A stretch of DNA of 64,000 nucleotides from Williamsia serinedens (GTDB lineage Bacteria; Actinomycetota; Actinomycetes; Mycobacteriales; Mycobacteriaceae): the NCBI RefSeq assembly GCF_024171725.1, contig NZ_JAMTCG010000011.1:1-64000 (forward strand), read 5' to 3'. Position 1 is the stretch's first letter. Each line of letters begins with the position of its first letter. A program made the translations under genes and the position numbers. Positions 7,949 to 15,528 of the stretch are shown here, one piece after another. Below the pieces are notes generated by a model. It was not told where the DNA came from. It saw only the letters and a list, made by a program, of their open reading frames with translations, and made no database searches.

Positions 7949-8461
7949 TCACGAGTAATACTGCGTCCCTGGCGTACCTAGCCCGGAGCCGTTCGAGCCC
8001 GGATCGAGCGGGCCCTCTTTGGTGTATTCGCTGAGGTAGATCCTTCGCCATCGCGGCCAGTCGAGGAACCGGTCGCCGGACTGGGCGCGGTAGATGCCGT
8101 AGGCCCGTCGTTTGGTCATCGTCCATGACCCTTTGGCCTCGAAGGCGGCGCGGCGGGCGGCACGATCGGCGAGCTTGATCTCGGCCGGGGTGAGGTCCGG
8201 TGACGGGTAGTCGGAGAAGATCGGCCCCCACGATCGGGTGCGCGGGACTCTCGCTGGTACGCGGCGGACAGTGCGGCGAGGCGACGCCTCAGCCCACGCC
8301 GTGAGCGTCACCACGACACCCCACGCCGCGACGAACACGGCCAGCTCGTGCGACCCGGCGACGAACACCCCGGTAGCGACGACCGCGAACCCGACACCGG
8401 CTGCCGCCGCGGCATACCGCTCGCCTCCTTCTCCGCTGGCCGGCCATCTACGGCTCCTCAA
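7949..8461 (-). CDS. Small two-TM membrane protein next to lsr2
   Basis: 170 residues if begun at TTG 8461 (TTGAGGAG context). No in-frame ATG exists near the beginning, so the start is uncertain. Two adjacent membrane segments (YAAAAAGVGFAVVATGVF and ELAVFVAAWGVVVTLTAW, about 16-60) are followed by a basic cytoplasmic tail of about 100 residues rich in R and W (ADRAARRAAFEAKGSWTMTK). No recognised family. It lies 18 bases downstream of the lsr2 stop on the same strand and is probably co-transcribed with it. Confidence 0.6.
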   Translation of the reverse strand: MRSRRWPASGEGGERYAAAAAGVGFAVVATGVFVAGSHELAVFVAAWGVVVTLTAWAEASPRRTVRRVPARVPRTRSWGPIFSDYPSPDLTPAEIKLADRAARRAAFEAKGSWTMTKRRAYGIYRAQSGDRFLDWPRWRRIYLSEYTKEGPLDPGSNGSGLGTPGTQYYS

Positions 8462-8479
8462 AGGGCGTTTGGGCGCCTC

Positions 8480-8848
8480 TCACCGGGAGCGGTTCCGCGC
8501 GGCAAGGTAGCTGGCACGGATGGGTGCGGGGATGCGGCCCCGGTCGGGGACCTGGATGCCGTTGTCGCGAGCCCAGGAGCGGATCTCGGCCGCATCAGCG
8601 TTGCCCGGCCTGGACCCGCCGACCGGGCGGACCGCTGCGCGTCGACCGCTGACCCGGCGGGAGGCCGCGAGCAGCTGCGCGACGGTGATTGCCCGGTCGC
8701 CGGACTCGAGCCCGGCGAGACGGTCAGCGCTGGTGTCGAATTCGTAGTCCACCCCGCGCCAGGACCACGCGACGGTGGTGGCCTGGTCGGCAGCGATCTC
8801 GGTGCCGTCGAGATCGTCGACGTAGATGGTGTTCACGGTCTGCGCCAT
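8480..8848 (-). CDS. lsr2: Lsr2-family nucleoid-associated protein
   Basis: 122 residues from ATG 8848 (GGGGGCGAT upstream; longer frames lack a site). The N-terminal oligomerisation domain begins TVNTIYVDDLDGTEIAAD, with the V-D-D-L/F-D-G signature. The C-terminal DNA-binding domain (about 85-120) reads AEIRSWARDNGIQVPDRGRI, containing the R-G-R minor-groove clamp followed by I-P-A. Lsr2 is the actinobacterial functional analogue of H-NS: it bridges AT-rich DNA and silences acquired genes. A plasmid copy may silence the element's own genes or reduce its cost to the host. The usual GR-rich linker is short here. Confidence 0.93.
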   Translation of the reverse strand: MAQTVNTIYVDDLDGTEIAADQATTVAWSWRGVDYEFDTSADRLAGLESGDRAITVAQLLAASRRVSGRRAAVRPVGGSRPGNADAAEIRSWARDNGIQVPDRGRIPAPIRASYLAARNRSR

Positions 8849-8964
8849 ATGTGATCGCCCCCAAAGCTGGTGTCTATCGGTTAGGCCCCCACCCAGCCCG
8901 ACACCGTACACAACAGACGCACAACGCGGTTGAACTCGCGGTCAAGGCGGCCCGGGCAACCGCT

Positions 8965-10278
8965 CTATTGGTGCGCGTCCTGATCATCGTCAGACGCCGC
9001 GTCGGGGGCGTCTGACTCTGTCGTCTTCTGCTGCGGCGATGGCGGGTTCGAGTCCATGTTCTCGAGCGGCGCCAGCCTTCTGGTTGTCGCTGCGTTCAGG
9101 AGAGCAATGTCCGGAAACATCTCGCTCGGCGGGCGAGCATGAATTTTCTGGCGGACAAAGTCTGAGAACATATCGCTGGGGGTTGGATAGGTGATGTTCT
9201 CGCGAAGGCTGTCCAAGATTGATTCGAAGACCGTCGAATTGCGCAACGGATCCAACGCTCCTGCCTGCCGCGCAAGGTCCGCAAACGCGTTACCCGAGCC
9301 CACCCCGCTTGTGGGCGTGGACGCTGCGGCTCGCGCCGCAGCCTGGAACTGCCGGCGGCGATCGGCCTCGCGTTCATCCGCCTCAACAACCTCAACCGTC
9401 TCAGCTGCGACCTCTACGTCCAAGTATTTGCGGGCGTTTTCCAACAACCCGCCCCATTTCATGCTGTGAAACGACTGCCCGGTGTCAACAGCAAACTCCT
9501 GCCGCAACGCCGGCAACGGCCCCGCGGCCTCGCCGGCCGTTCTATGAATCCAGTCGCGTTTCGCATCCCCGCTGACGAAAAGCACAGGCAGCGTTTCCGC
9601 CACCGCGAGACTCTTCATCTCCAACCAGATGAGAGGATCGCCAATCCCGCCGTCTTCCTTTTCTTTGTCCTCGGTGCCGGGAGGGAGACCCCTCCTCAAG
9701 CGATCTCGAACGTCTTTCTCACGCTCCTCGCGCTCCTCGCTGGACGGCCGATACCCTACCTGGCCCGGGTCGCTGAACAGTCGCTCGATCCGATCCCGAA
9801 TCTCATCGCGGACGCGAACATCGCTGGGCACTACAACGTTCGTTCTCGCAGCAGCTTTCAGCTCTCGACGCACCCGACGAACCAGCCGCTTAGTCGCCTT
9901 CCGAGCCACCCGGTTCAGCTCATCCTGAACGCCCGGATCGCGCATAGCCCCGATTCGGTCGAACAAAACCTTCAGCACCACCTGCGGTGACTCCTCAAGC
10001 TCCCTCAACGCGCGCAGCACATCGTCGTACTGGCGCTTATGCTCACCCACCGTTCTCAGCCGATTTCGATGGAACTCAAGCCCCGCCTGATACGTCAACC
10101 GCAGCCGAGGGCGTATGCGATCATGCTCCAACGTCGAGAACAGCGCCTCCCGCGTCTCCGCGCTATGCCGATACAGATCAAGAAGCACATTCGAATCAAG
10201 AACAATCAGGCCATTCGACACAATCTCGCGCAAATCGTCATCATCTGGCCAATACCACTCAGCAAAAGTATCTCGCAT
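8965..10278 (-). CDS. PIN-like domain nuclease, possible defence gene
   Basis: 437 residues from ATG 10278 with AAGGAGGTC upstream. The N-terminal PIN-like fold opens at about 25-36 with GLIVLDSNVLLDLYRHS, supplying the first catalytic Asp, and returns near 205-240 with GIGDPLIWLEMK and LPVLFVSGDAKRDW, the later acidic strands of the DUF4935/PIN_8 type. Between them is a charged, K/R/E-rich insert (about 120-200), and after them a disordered C-terminal tail ending in an acidic stretch. PIN-like enzymes cut RNA or structured DNA with divalent metal. This long form occurs in defence contexts, but a specific system is not demonstrated. No partner gene adjoins; Lsr2 lies downstream. Confidence 0.8.
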   Translation of the reverse strand: MRDTFAEWYWPDDDDLREIVSNGLIVLDSNVLLDLYRHSAETREALFSTLEHDRIRPRLRLTYQAGLEFHRNRLRTVGEHKRQYDDVLRALRELEESPQVVLKVLFDRIGAMRDPGVQDELNRVARKATKRLVRRVRRELKAAARTNVVVPSDVRVRDEIRDRIERLFSDPGQVGYRPSSEEREEREKDVRDRLRRGLPPGTEDKEKEDGGIGDPLIWLEMKSLAVAETLPVLFVSGDAKRDWIHRTAGEAAGPLPALRQEFAVDTGQSFHSMKWGGLLENARKYLDVEVAAETVEVVEADEREADRRRQFQAAARAAASTPTSGVGSGNAFADLARQAGALDPLRNSTVFESILDSLRENITYPTPSDMFSDFVRQKIHARPPSEMFPDIALLNAATTRRLAPLENMDSNPPSPQQKTTESDAPDAASDDDQDAHQ

Positions 10279-10525
10279 CCCGCTGACCTCCTTACGCCAT
10301 CAAACCCCAACCCATTGAGCTACCGCGACCCGACGACCTCCCGCACAAACGCGGCTCCCGCACAAACGGCTTGGTCTGGTGGTGCGGTCGAGCCACTCAC
10401 CCACTCCTCCCCCGCCCGGCCAGGATGCCGGCGAGCCCACCACAACCACTGCGGTGCTGCGCACCGAATCGGAGCGGCCCTGCGGGCCGCACGGTGACCC
10501 CGGCCTAGCGGCCGGGGCGCATTTA
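10279..10525. repeat. Upstream flank of leader repeat A, shared with flank of copy C
   Basis: 247 bases without a gene. From about 10317 to 10490 it aligns by eye with about 16633-16800 (shared GAGCTACCGCG, GCTCCCGCACA, TGGTCTGGTGG and GGAGCGGCC blocks). At 10498-10517 a hairpin CCCCGGCC/GGCCGGGG sits just before the type I element. This flank may contain the promoter, but I see no clear hexamers. Confidence 0.5.
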
Positions 10526-10707
10526 TTTGCCCTTCTGGCCGTCCGATTTTGACCGGCGTCGTCCGCCGCACAACCCCTGACGTGCCGCCCCTGCGGGGTC
10601 GAGAAACTTCTCTCCCCCACTCGCTGCGCTCGCAGAGAACTTTCCCGATCAGGGGTTGTGCTCTGTCCTCCTTTGCCGGTCTTTATCTCCCTTGCCAGAA
10701 GGGCAAA
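10526..10707 (+). repeat. Type I long-hairpin leader repeat, copy A
   Basis: Nested stems: outer TTTGCCCTTCTGGC (10526-10539) with GCCAGAAGGGCAAA (10694-10707); GACCGGC (10551) with GCCGGTC (10675); GCACAACCCCTGA (10568-10580) with TCAGGGGTTGTGC (10649-10661); and an inner stem at 10599-10613 with 10634-10648, 13 of 15 paired. The apical loop holds CTCGCTGCGCTCG. It ends 27 bases before the start of the next gene. Five more copies lie downstream in the same orientation. Confidence 0.9.
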
Positions 10708-10734
10708 AAGATTGGCGGACAACAGGAGGCAGCC

Positions 10735-10908
10735 ATGACCGGTATCGACCCCATCCTCGCCGCGCAGGTGGCGTGGCGCATGCTCGCAACCCCCACCGAC
10801 GGACCGTTCGACGCCCTGGGCGTGGACGAGAAGGCCGCTCTGATGGAGCTGGGCCTGGACGACCCCGCGATCCGCGAGGCCGCGACCGTCACCGTCGAGA
10901 TCGCCTGA
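10735..10908 (+). CDS. Small hypothetical protein behind leader repeat A
   Basis: 57 residues from ATG 10735 with AGGAGG at 10724-10729. Acidic and helical (DPILAAQVAWRMLATP, DEKAALMELGLDDPAIREAA), ending in a strand-like VTVEIA. No family recognised. Followed after 12 bases by the next gene, so a two-gene operon under the leader. It could be a small anti-defence protein given its place in the predicted leading region, but nothing specific supports this. Confidence 0.65.
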   Translation: MTGIDPILAAQVAWRMLATPTDGPFDALGVDEKAALMELGLDDPAIREAATVTVEIA

Positions 10909-10920
10909 GAGGGGCAGGAC

Positions 10921-11289
10921 ATGAGCACCAACCACATTCACCTCGACCCCGATGCCCTGACGGTGGAAGGCCCGAACCTGACCGCCGTCGCCGTGGTCGC
11001 CGCGATGAGGGGGATCAGCAAGAACCAGGCCCGCGAACAGCTCCTCGCCGAATGGGACGAGCGGCTGGTGTCGGGGATCCACTCCGAGGCGCAGATGGCC
11101 ACCGACTGGCTCGCCAAGGCCCGCGACAACACCATCGCCGGGGACCTCGCGACCGCCGCCCTCGACGTGATCGCCGCCCAGGAATGCCACGCCGCGATGC
11201 AGGTCTACCGCGAGCAGCGTGAGCACTGCGCCGCGATGCGCCGCATGAACGCCGAGCACCCCGACCTCCGGGACCAGAACTACCGCTGA
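10921..11289 (+). CDS. Hypothetical helical protein
   Basis: 122 residues from ATG 10921 with GAGGGGCAGGA upstream. Predicted mostly alpha-helical (VAVVAAMRGISKNQAREQLL, ATDWLAKARDNTI, ECHAAMQVYREQREHCAAM), with one H-x3-C-x7-C style cluster near the end that may or may not bind metal. No known domain. Second gene of the leader A operon; the transcript appears to end at the hairpin at 11349-11371. Confidence 0.65.
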   Translation: MSTNHIHLDPDALTVEGPNLTAVAVVAAMRGISKNQAREQLLAEWDERLVSGIHSEAQMATDWLAKARDNTIAGDLATAALDVIAAQECHAAMQVYREQREHCAAMRRMNAEHPDLRDQNYR

Positions 11290-11348
11290 CCCGACCAGGG
11301 TTCGCGGGACGCGGACAGCCCGACCGGGTTGCCGCACAACAAAAACAA

Positions 11349-11371
11349 CCAGCCGATCCCTAGTCGGCTGG
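11349..11371 (+). terminator. Rho-independent-type terminator
   Basis: Stem CCAGCCGA/TCGGCTGG around a 7-base loop, followed by CTGTTT. It lies between the leader A operon and the ParB-like gene. Confidence 0.75.
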
Positions 11372-11402
11372 CTGTTTCACTCACAGATTAGAGGAGACAC
11401 CA

Positions 11403-13043
11403 GTGGGAAACAACCAGAACACCACCCCCGCCGCCGCGACCACCGAGGCGATCATCGAGCACGTCGACCCGGCCACCCTCGTGGTCGACACGAACGTGCG
11501 GACCGAGGCCAGTGTCGACCGGGCGTTCGTCGCGTCGATCAAGGAGCGCGGGGTGATCCAGCCGGTCCTCGCCACCCGCGACAGCGAGGGCACCCTGCAC
11601 GTGCGCGACGGGCAGCGTCGCACCCTCGCCGCGCGGGAAGCCGAGCTGACCAGCATCCCGGTGTACGTAATCGCGACCGACGCCGCCGGGGACGAGGCTG
11701 AGGTCGAGCGGATCACCGATCAGCTCATCGCCAACGAGCACCGCGCCGACCTCACCAGCACCCAGCGGGTGCAGGCCGCGCAGCAGTTGATCGCGCTCAA
11801 CGTCTCGCGCACCAAGATCGGCAAGGTGACTCGGCTGGGGTCGACCAAGGCCGTCGACGCCGCCGTCGCCGTCGCGGGCAGTGAGGCCGGGATCAACGGT
11901 CTGGCGTGGGGCCTGACGATCGAGCAGGCCGCGATCCTCGCCGAGTACGAGGACGCCGGCGACACCGAGGCCGTGGAGGCGCTGACCGCCGCAGCCGGTG
12001 AGGGCCGGTTCGACCACAAGGCCGCGCAGCTCGCCGCGACCGCCGGTGACCGGGCCGCGATCCGCGCAGCCGCCGCCCCGCTCATCGAGGCCGGGTACAC
12101 GATCCTCGAGTCCCGCCCGTGGGGCTACGGCAGCGAGTACACGCCGCTGAGCCGCCTGGTGCACATCGAGACCGGCGAGGACGTCACCGACGATCAGGTG
12201 TCGTCGCTGACGCGGGAGTACCTCGCCGCCGACGTCGACGTCGAGGAGGTCTGGACCGACGCCGAGGGCCTCCCGGTCGATGAGTCCCGCATCGACTGGT
12301 CGCTCGATGAGGACTCCGACCCTGCCGACACCCCGCGTGAGGGATGCCTGGACCCGCGCACCCTGACCGAGGGCGTGGCAGCGGTCGTGACGTGGTTCCA
12401 CACCAACCCCGCCGAGGACGGACTGGAAACGGCGTCCGCACGCTGGAACCGGCAGCACAACCAGGACGCGACACTCGCCGCCGCGACCGAGGCCGGTGCG
12501 GTCACCGAGACCGGGGAGATCGACCACGAGGCCCTCGCGGCAGCGCAGAAGGAGAAGGAGGCCGCCGAGCGCCGCCAGGTGAAGGCCCTCAACAAGGCCG
12601 GTCTCGCCGCCCAAGAGGTGCGTCGCGAGCACGTGCGGACCCTGCTGGCCCGCAAGACCCTCCCGAAGGGCAGCGGAGCCGCCGTGGCCCGGTTCACCAC
12701 CGAACTGATGTGGCGGTTCTACGACCAGCTCGGCCTGACCCGTCAGGACGCCGACACCCGCAAGATCGCCGCCGACCTGCTCGGTGGGGACCCGCTCGCT
12801 CTCGGGGAGGGAGCGTCGACCGAACGGGCGCAGGTGATCGCGCTGGCCGTGGTGTGCGCCGCGCACGAGGCGAACCTGCCCAAGGACGCGTGGCGCGGTG
12901 GCCACGAGTACAACCGCAACGTCGCGGCGGCACGGGTCGCCTACCTGCGATTCCTGGCCGACGTCACCGGCTACACGCTGGCCGACGTCGAGAAGGTCGT
13001 CACCGGCGACCTGACCGCCGACCAGATCGACCTCACCGCCTGA
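11403..13043 (+). CDS. ParB/RepB/Spo0J-domain protein (accessory, leading-region type)
   Basis: 546 residues from GTG 11403 (GAGGAG at 11391). The N-terminal ParB/Srx-like domain (about 20-125) has the phosphate-binding core RDGQRRTLAAREAELTSIPV and, about 35 residues on, IANEHRADLT, with an HTH-like SRTKIGKVTRLGSTKAVDAA after it. The remaining about 400 residues are unfamiliar, acidic and helical. ParB-fold proteins bind DNA as CTP-dependent clamps or act as nucleases. Large accessory ParB homologues are common in plasmid leading regions. The true partition pair is probably the one at 60.4-61.5 kb, so this one likely has another job. It has no leader repeat directly upstream. Confidence 0.8.
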   Translation: MGNNQNTTPAAATTEAIIEHVDPATLVVDTNVRTEASVDRAFVASIKERGVIQPVLATRDSEGTLHVRDGQRRTLAAREAELTSIPVYVIATDAAGDEAEVERITDQLIANEHRADLTSTQRVQAAQQLIALNVSRTKIGKVTRLGSTKAVDAAVAVAGSEAGINGLAWGLTIEQAAILAEYEDAGDTEAVEALTAAAGEGRFDHKAAQLAATAGDRAAIRAAAAPLIEAGYTILESRPWGYGSEYTPLSRLVHIETGEDVTDDQVSSLTREYLAADVDVEEVWTDAEGLPVDESRIDWSLDEDSDPADTPREGCLDPRTLTEGVAAVVTWFHTNPAEDGLETASARWNRQHNQDATLAAATEAGAVTETGEIDHEALAAAQKEKEAAERRQVKALNKAGLAAQEVRREHVRTLLARKTLPKGSGAAVARFTTELMWRFYDQLGLTRQDADTRKIAADLLGGDPLALGEGASTERAQVIALAVVCAAHEANLPKDAWRGGHEYNRNVAAARVAYLRFLADVTGYTLADVEKVVTGDLTADQIDLTA

Positions 13044-13053
13044 CCCCGCCCGC

Positions 13054-13087
13054 GTGGCGGCGGGACCAATCCCGGTCCCGCCGCCAC
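13054..13087 (+). terminator. Terminator hairpin after the ParB-like gene
   Basis: Perfect 14-bp stem GTGGCGGCGGGACC/GGTCCCGCCGCCAC around six bases, 11 bases after the stop. No T-run, as is usual in high-GC actinobacteria. Confidence 0.75.
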
Positions 13088-13119
13088 CGGTGCCCTCGCT
13101 CTGCCCAGGAGGACCACCC

Positions 13120-13470
13120 ATGCTCGTCGAACCCGAACTGTTCGCCCACTGCCCGCTCCCGGGCTGCGACACCCTCACGGCCACGCAAGGCCAACCGTGC
13201 GACGGCTGCCGGGAGGCGTTCGGCGCCCTGCTCGCCCACACCCCCGGAGGTGCCCCTCTCACCGCCGCCGACCAGGCAGCCCGCGACGCCGAGACCCTCG
13301 CCGCCTACCGCAGCCACGCCGCACTCACCACCGCCGACGCCGGCGACGACACCGAGGCCGGCGAGGGTGAGACCCGGTCGAACCAGCGGTGCTGGCTGTG
13401 CGAGCAACGCCGCCGCTGCACCCGCATCGCCCGGCGATGGGAGTGCCGCGACTGCGCCACAATCGCATGA
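13120..13470 (+). CDS. Small zinc-finger protein
   Basis: 116 residues from ATG 13120 (AGGAGG at 13107). Two cysteine clusters: CPLPGCD...PCDGC near residues 9-29 and, at the C-terminus, CWLCEQRRRC...WECRDC. Together they make one or two zinc ribbons of the type seen in actinophage and plasmid accessory proteins. A long Ala/Asp/Thr linker joins them. Probably nucleic acid or protein binding. It follows the ParB-like gene beyond a terminator and precedes a second strong hairpin, so it may have its own promoter. Confidence 0.7.
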   Translation: MLVEPELFAHCPLPGCDTLTATQGQPCDGCREAFGALLAHTPGGAPLTAADQAARDAETLAAYRSHAALTTADAGDDTEAGEGETRSNQRCWLCEQRRRCTRIARRWECRDCATIA

Positions 13471-13500
13471 TGGACGGCGGCCTGGCGGCCGCGAGTGGTG

Positions 13501-13523
13501 TGGCCCCGGATCGACCGGGGCCA
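13501..13523 (+). terminator. Terminator hairpin
   Basis: Perfect 9-bp stem TGGCCCCGG/CCGGGGCCA with loop ATCGA, 30 bases after the zinc-finger gene and 50 bases before the type II leader element. The gap 13471-13789 holds only these two structures. Confidence 0.75.
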
Positions 13524-13573
13524 CACCACCCCCATCGACTCACCTGGGACTGGTCCGTGACGCCACCGAGTGT

Positions 13574-13747
13574 GGCTGGCCGGGGACCCCGACCGGTCAA
13601 CCCACACTCCGGGACTTTCGCGTGTTCTCCGCTGCGCTACGTCCACGCGCTGCACCGACCACGGCCACCCGGGCTCGCTACGCTCGCAGCCGAAGTCGGC
13701 TCCGGTCCCTGCGCTCTGGCGGGGTTGACCGGCCACCCCAGCCAGCC
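13574..13747 (+). repeat. Type II long-hairpin leader repeat, copy G
   Basis: Outer stem GGCTGGCCGGGG (13574-13585) with CCCCAGCCAGCC (13736-13747), one mismatch. Second stem CCGGTCAACCC (13593-13603) with GGGTTGACCGG (13722-13732), perfect. The interior shares CTCGCTACGCTCGCAG and TCCGCTGCGCTACG motifs with copy H at 23787-23958. It sits 42 bases before the 82-residue gene. Confidence 0.85.
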
Positions 13748-13789
13748 CTGACCACGGCGGTCACACACCGCCTACGAAAGGGAAACCCG

Positions 13790-14038
13790 ATGCGCCGCAA
13801 CACCTGGTCCTACGACAACATCACTGGCACCACCGCCGACGCCGACCTCATCATCCGCGCCCACACAGTCCTCGGCGGCGGATTCATCGCCCTGGCCGAC
13901 CTCGAGGCCATGGTCGACATCGCCCCCACCGACTGGGACCTCGCACTGCACAGCATCGAGATCCTCGGTTACGGCGCGATCATCGGCGGCGGGCTACTGC
14001 TCACCGTCACCCCCCGCTACGCCGACCCCGACGCCTAA
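13790..14038 (+). CDS. Small hypothetical protein behind type II leader G
   Basis: 82 residues from ATG 13790 with GAAAGGGAAA upstream. The middle reads ADADLIIRAHTVLGGGFIAL then DLEAMVDIAPTDWDLALHSI, an alternation of helices that may form a small winged-helix-like unit, and it ends in a hydrophobic GGGLLLTV strand. No family recognised, and no transmembrane segment is convincing. Single-gene unit between type II leader G and type I leader B. Confidence 0.65.
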   Translation: MRRNTWSYDNITGTTADADLIIRAHTVLGGGFIALADLEAMVDIAPTDWDLALHSIEILGYGAIIGGGLLLTVTPRYADPDA

Positions 14039-14168
14039 CCCGGACCCCGGGGCACCCCGCCGCCCGCGGCCGACGGGGTCGCAGCGGGGGTGCTGGGCGC
14101 CCCCGGAATCGGAGCGCCCCTGCGGGTCGCACTGTCGACCCCGGCCTAGCGGCCGGGGCGCTTGCTGA

Positions 14169-14355
14169 TTTGCCCTTCTGGCCGTCCGATTGTGACCGGC
14201 GTCGTCCGCCGCACAACAGCGCGTGCGCGGCCTCCGGCGGGAGACGACACCAGTTCTCAACCCGCCCTCGCTGCGCTCGGTGAGAACTGGCCCCGCTCCC
14301 CTGTTGCGCTCTGTCCTCCTATGCCGGTCTTTATCTCCCTTGCCAGAAGGGCAAA
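14169..14355 (+). repeat. Type I long-hairpin leader repeat, copy B
   Basis: Outer arms identical to copy A (14169-14182 with 14342-14355). The second stem is changed on both sides: CAACAG (14214-14219) with CTGTTG (14301-14306). The inner stem is also replaced on both sides: CCAGTTCTCA (14250-14259) with TGAGAACTGG (14281-14290). The loop keeps CTCGCTGCGCTCG. Downstream CGGAC/GTCCG makes a small extra hairpin near the ribosome site. The gap 14039-14404 contains no gene. Confidence 0.9.
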
Positions 14356-14404
14356 AAGATTGGCGGACAACGGGTCCGTCACCTCAGAGGCAAGGAGGAC
14401 CGCC

Positions 14405-15097
14405 ATGGTCAGCTCGAAGGATCACAAGGTTTCCCAGGTCGAGCGCCGCGCGCGCGACCGTCACCGCCCGCGCCACGAGACCACCCCGGTGCCCGCACGC
14501 ACCAACGGTGTCGTGACCCGCCTGCACATCACCGCCGCCGGTGAGCAGGCCGGGACCGTCCGCGTGATCGCCCCCGGCACCGACGTTCCCGCGCTCGTCG
14601 TCGAGCTGCCCGGATTCACCATGCAGTTCCTGTGCTGCGAGCAGGTGCAGCACGTCCTCGGACTGTTCGCCCTCGCCCGCCAGGCCCGAATGGGGATGCC
14701 CGAGCGTCTCGCGATCCCCGGACTGCGCAGCGCCGCCGAGCTGGCCGACATGCATTCCACGCTCACCTGGACCCGCGTCCCTATGGGCGCAGCCAGCCGG
14801 TCGACGTTCACCCACCCCGTCACCCGCAACGTCACCCCGTGCGTGACCCTGAGCATCGACCCCGTCGCGATCACCATGCTCGACACCACCGCGATCGAGA
14901 CCACCGTCGAGACCATGCAGCGCGCCCACAAGCTCGCCGTCGCCACCTTCGACGACGGATACATCTACCGACACAACAGCGCCGCGCCCAGCTGGACACC
15001 CCGCGCCGCACACCGGTTCGCAGTCCGCGGAACCGGCTGGCTCGTCGACCACCCCGACCGCAAAGACCCCCCGGTCACGATCCCGCCCCGGCCGTGA
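14405..15097 (+). CDS. Hypothetical protein behind leader repeat B
   Basis: 230 residues from ATG 14405 with AAGGAGG at 14392-14398. A very basic N-terminal tail (QVERRARDRHRPRHE) precedes a mixed alpha/beta body (LHITAAGEQAGTVRVIAPG, VVELPGFTMQFLCCEQ, VTLSIDPVAITMLD). I do not recognise the family. No membrane segment, signal peptide or catalytic motif. The basic tail would suit nucleic acid contact. A strong terminator stem begins 6 bases after the stop. Confidence 0.65.
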   Translation: MVSSKDHKVSQVERRARDRHRPRHETTPVPARTNGVVTRLHITAAGEQAGTVRVIAPGTDVPALVVELPGFTMQFLCCEQVQHVLGLFALARQARMGMPERLAIPGLRSAAELADMHSTLTWTRVPMGAASRSTFTHPVTRNVTPCVTLSIDPVAITMLDTTAIETTVETMQRAHKLAVATFDDGYIYRHNSAAPSWTPRAAHRFAVRGTGWLVDHPDRKDPPVTIPPRP

Positions 15098-15102
15098 TCC
15101 CC

Positions 15103-15132
15103 AGGCCCCGGCCCATCCACAGGCCGGGGCCT
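15103..15132 (+). terminator. Terminator hairpin
   Basis: AGGCCCCGGCC paired with GGCCGGGGCCT, 11 bp perfect around an 8-base loop, just after the leader B gene. Confidence 0.75.
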
Positions 15133-15155
15133 ACGGCGGTCCGCACAACCGCGAC

Positions 15156-15196
15156 CGGTGGGGTGGCAGGTCCATGCTGGACCCACCACCCCACCG
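15156..15196 (+). promoter_or_regulatory. Hairpin directly upstream of a ribosome site
   Basis: CGGTGGGGTGG (15156-15166) pairs with CCACCCCACCG (15186-15196), with an inner GGTCC/GGACC pairing. It ends 4 bases before the GGGAG site of the 99-residue gene, so it could insulate or regulate translation. It is a different, shorter structure than the type I and II leaders. Confidence 0.5.
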
Positions 15197-15210
15197 ACCC
15201 GGGAGCACCG

Positions 15211-15510
15211 ATGATCTGCTGGAGCGTCACCGCATTCACCGCCACCCACCCCGATGACGGCATCCTCACCGCCGACGCCGCCACCAGCCTCACCGACGCC
15301 CGACTGGCGGCCGGCGAGGTCGCCATCGCTGCGCTCGACGACCTCGCCGGCCGCTACCCCGACTCCCCGCCCTTCCTGTCGATCAGCATCGACGACGCAC
15401 CCGTCCTCGTCGCCGCCGCCGGCAAAACCCGCGCCGGCGGCGTCGACTTCCAAACCCTCATTGACCAGGTCGAGCAGATGCGGCGGACGGTCGGTGTTCT
15501 ACGAGACTGA
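15211..15510 (+). CDS. Hypothetical protein
   Basis: 99 residues from ATG 15211 with GGGAG 10 bases upstream. Reads MICWSVTAFTATHPDD, then LAAGEVAIAALDDLAGRY and SISIDDAPVLVAAAGKTR, ending VEQMRRTVGVLRD. Small alpha/beta protein without recognised domain. Converges with the HNH gene on the minus strand, whose stop is 18 bases away. Probably a separate unit between terminator 15103-15132 and the HNH gene. Confidence 0.6.
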   Translation: MICWSVTAFTATHPDDGILTADAATSLTDARLAAGEVAIAALDDLAGRYPDSPPFLSISIDDAPVLVAAAGKTRAGGVDFQTLIDQVEQMRRTVGVLRD

Positions 15511-15528
15511 CGGCCCCGCACTCAACTA

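Noticed and set aside
10279-10340. tRNA-like sequence (GGTAGCTCAATGG on the minus strand)
   Set aside because: The D-arm is not closed by a matching GAGC and no anticodon or T-arm follows; no tRNA fold.
10300-11337. 345-residue minus-strand open frame across leader A and the 10735/10921 genes
   Set aside because: Antisense to two genes with good ribosome sites and to the structured leader; glycine/histidine-rich composition is a GC artefact.
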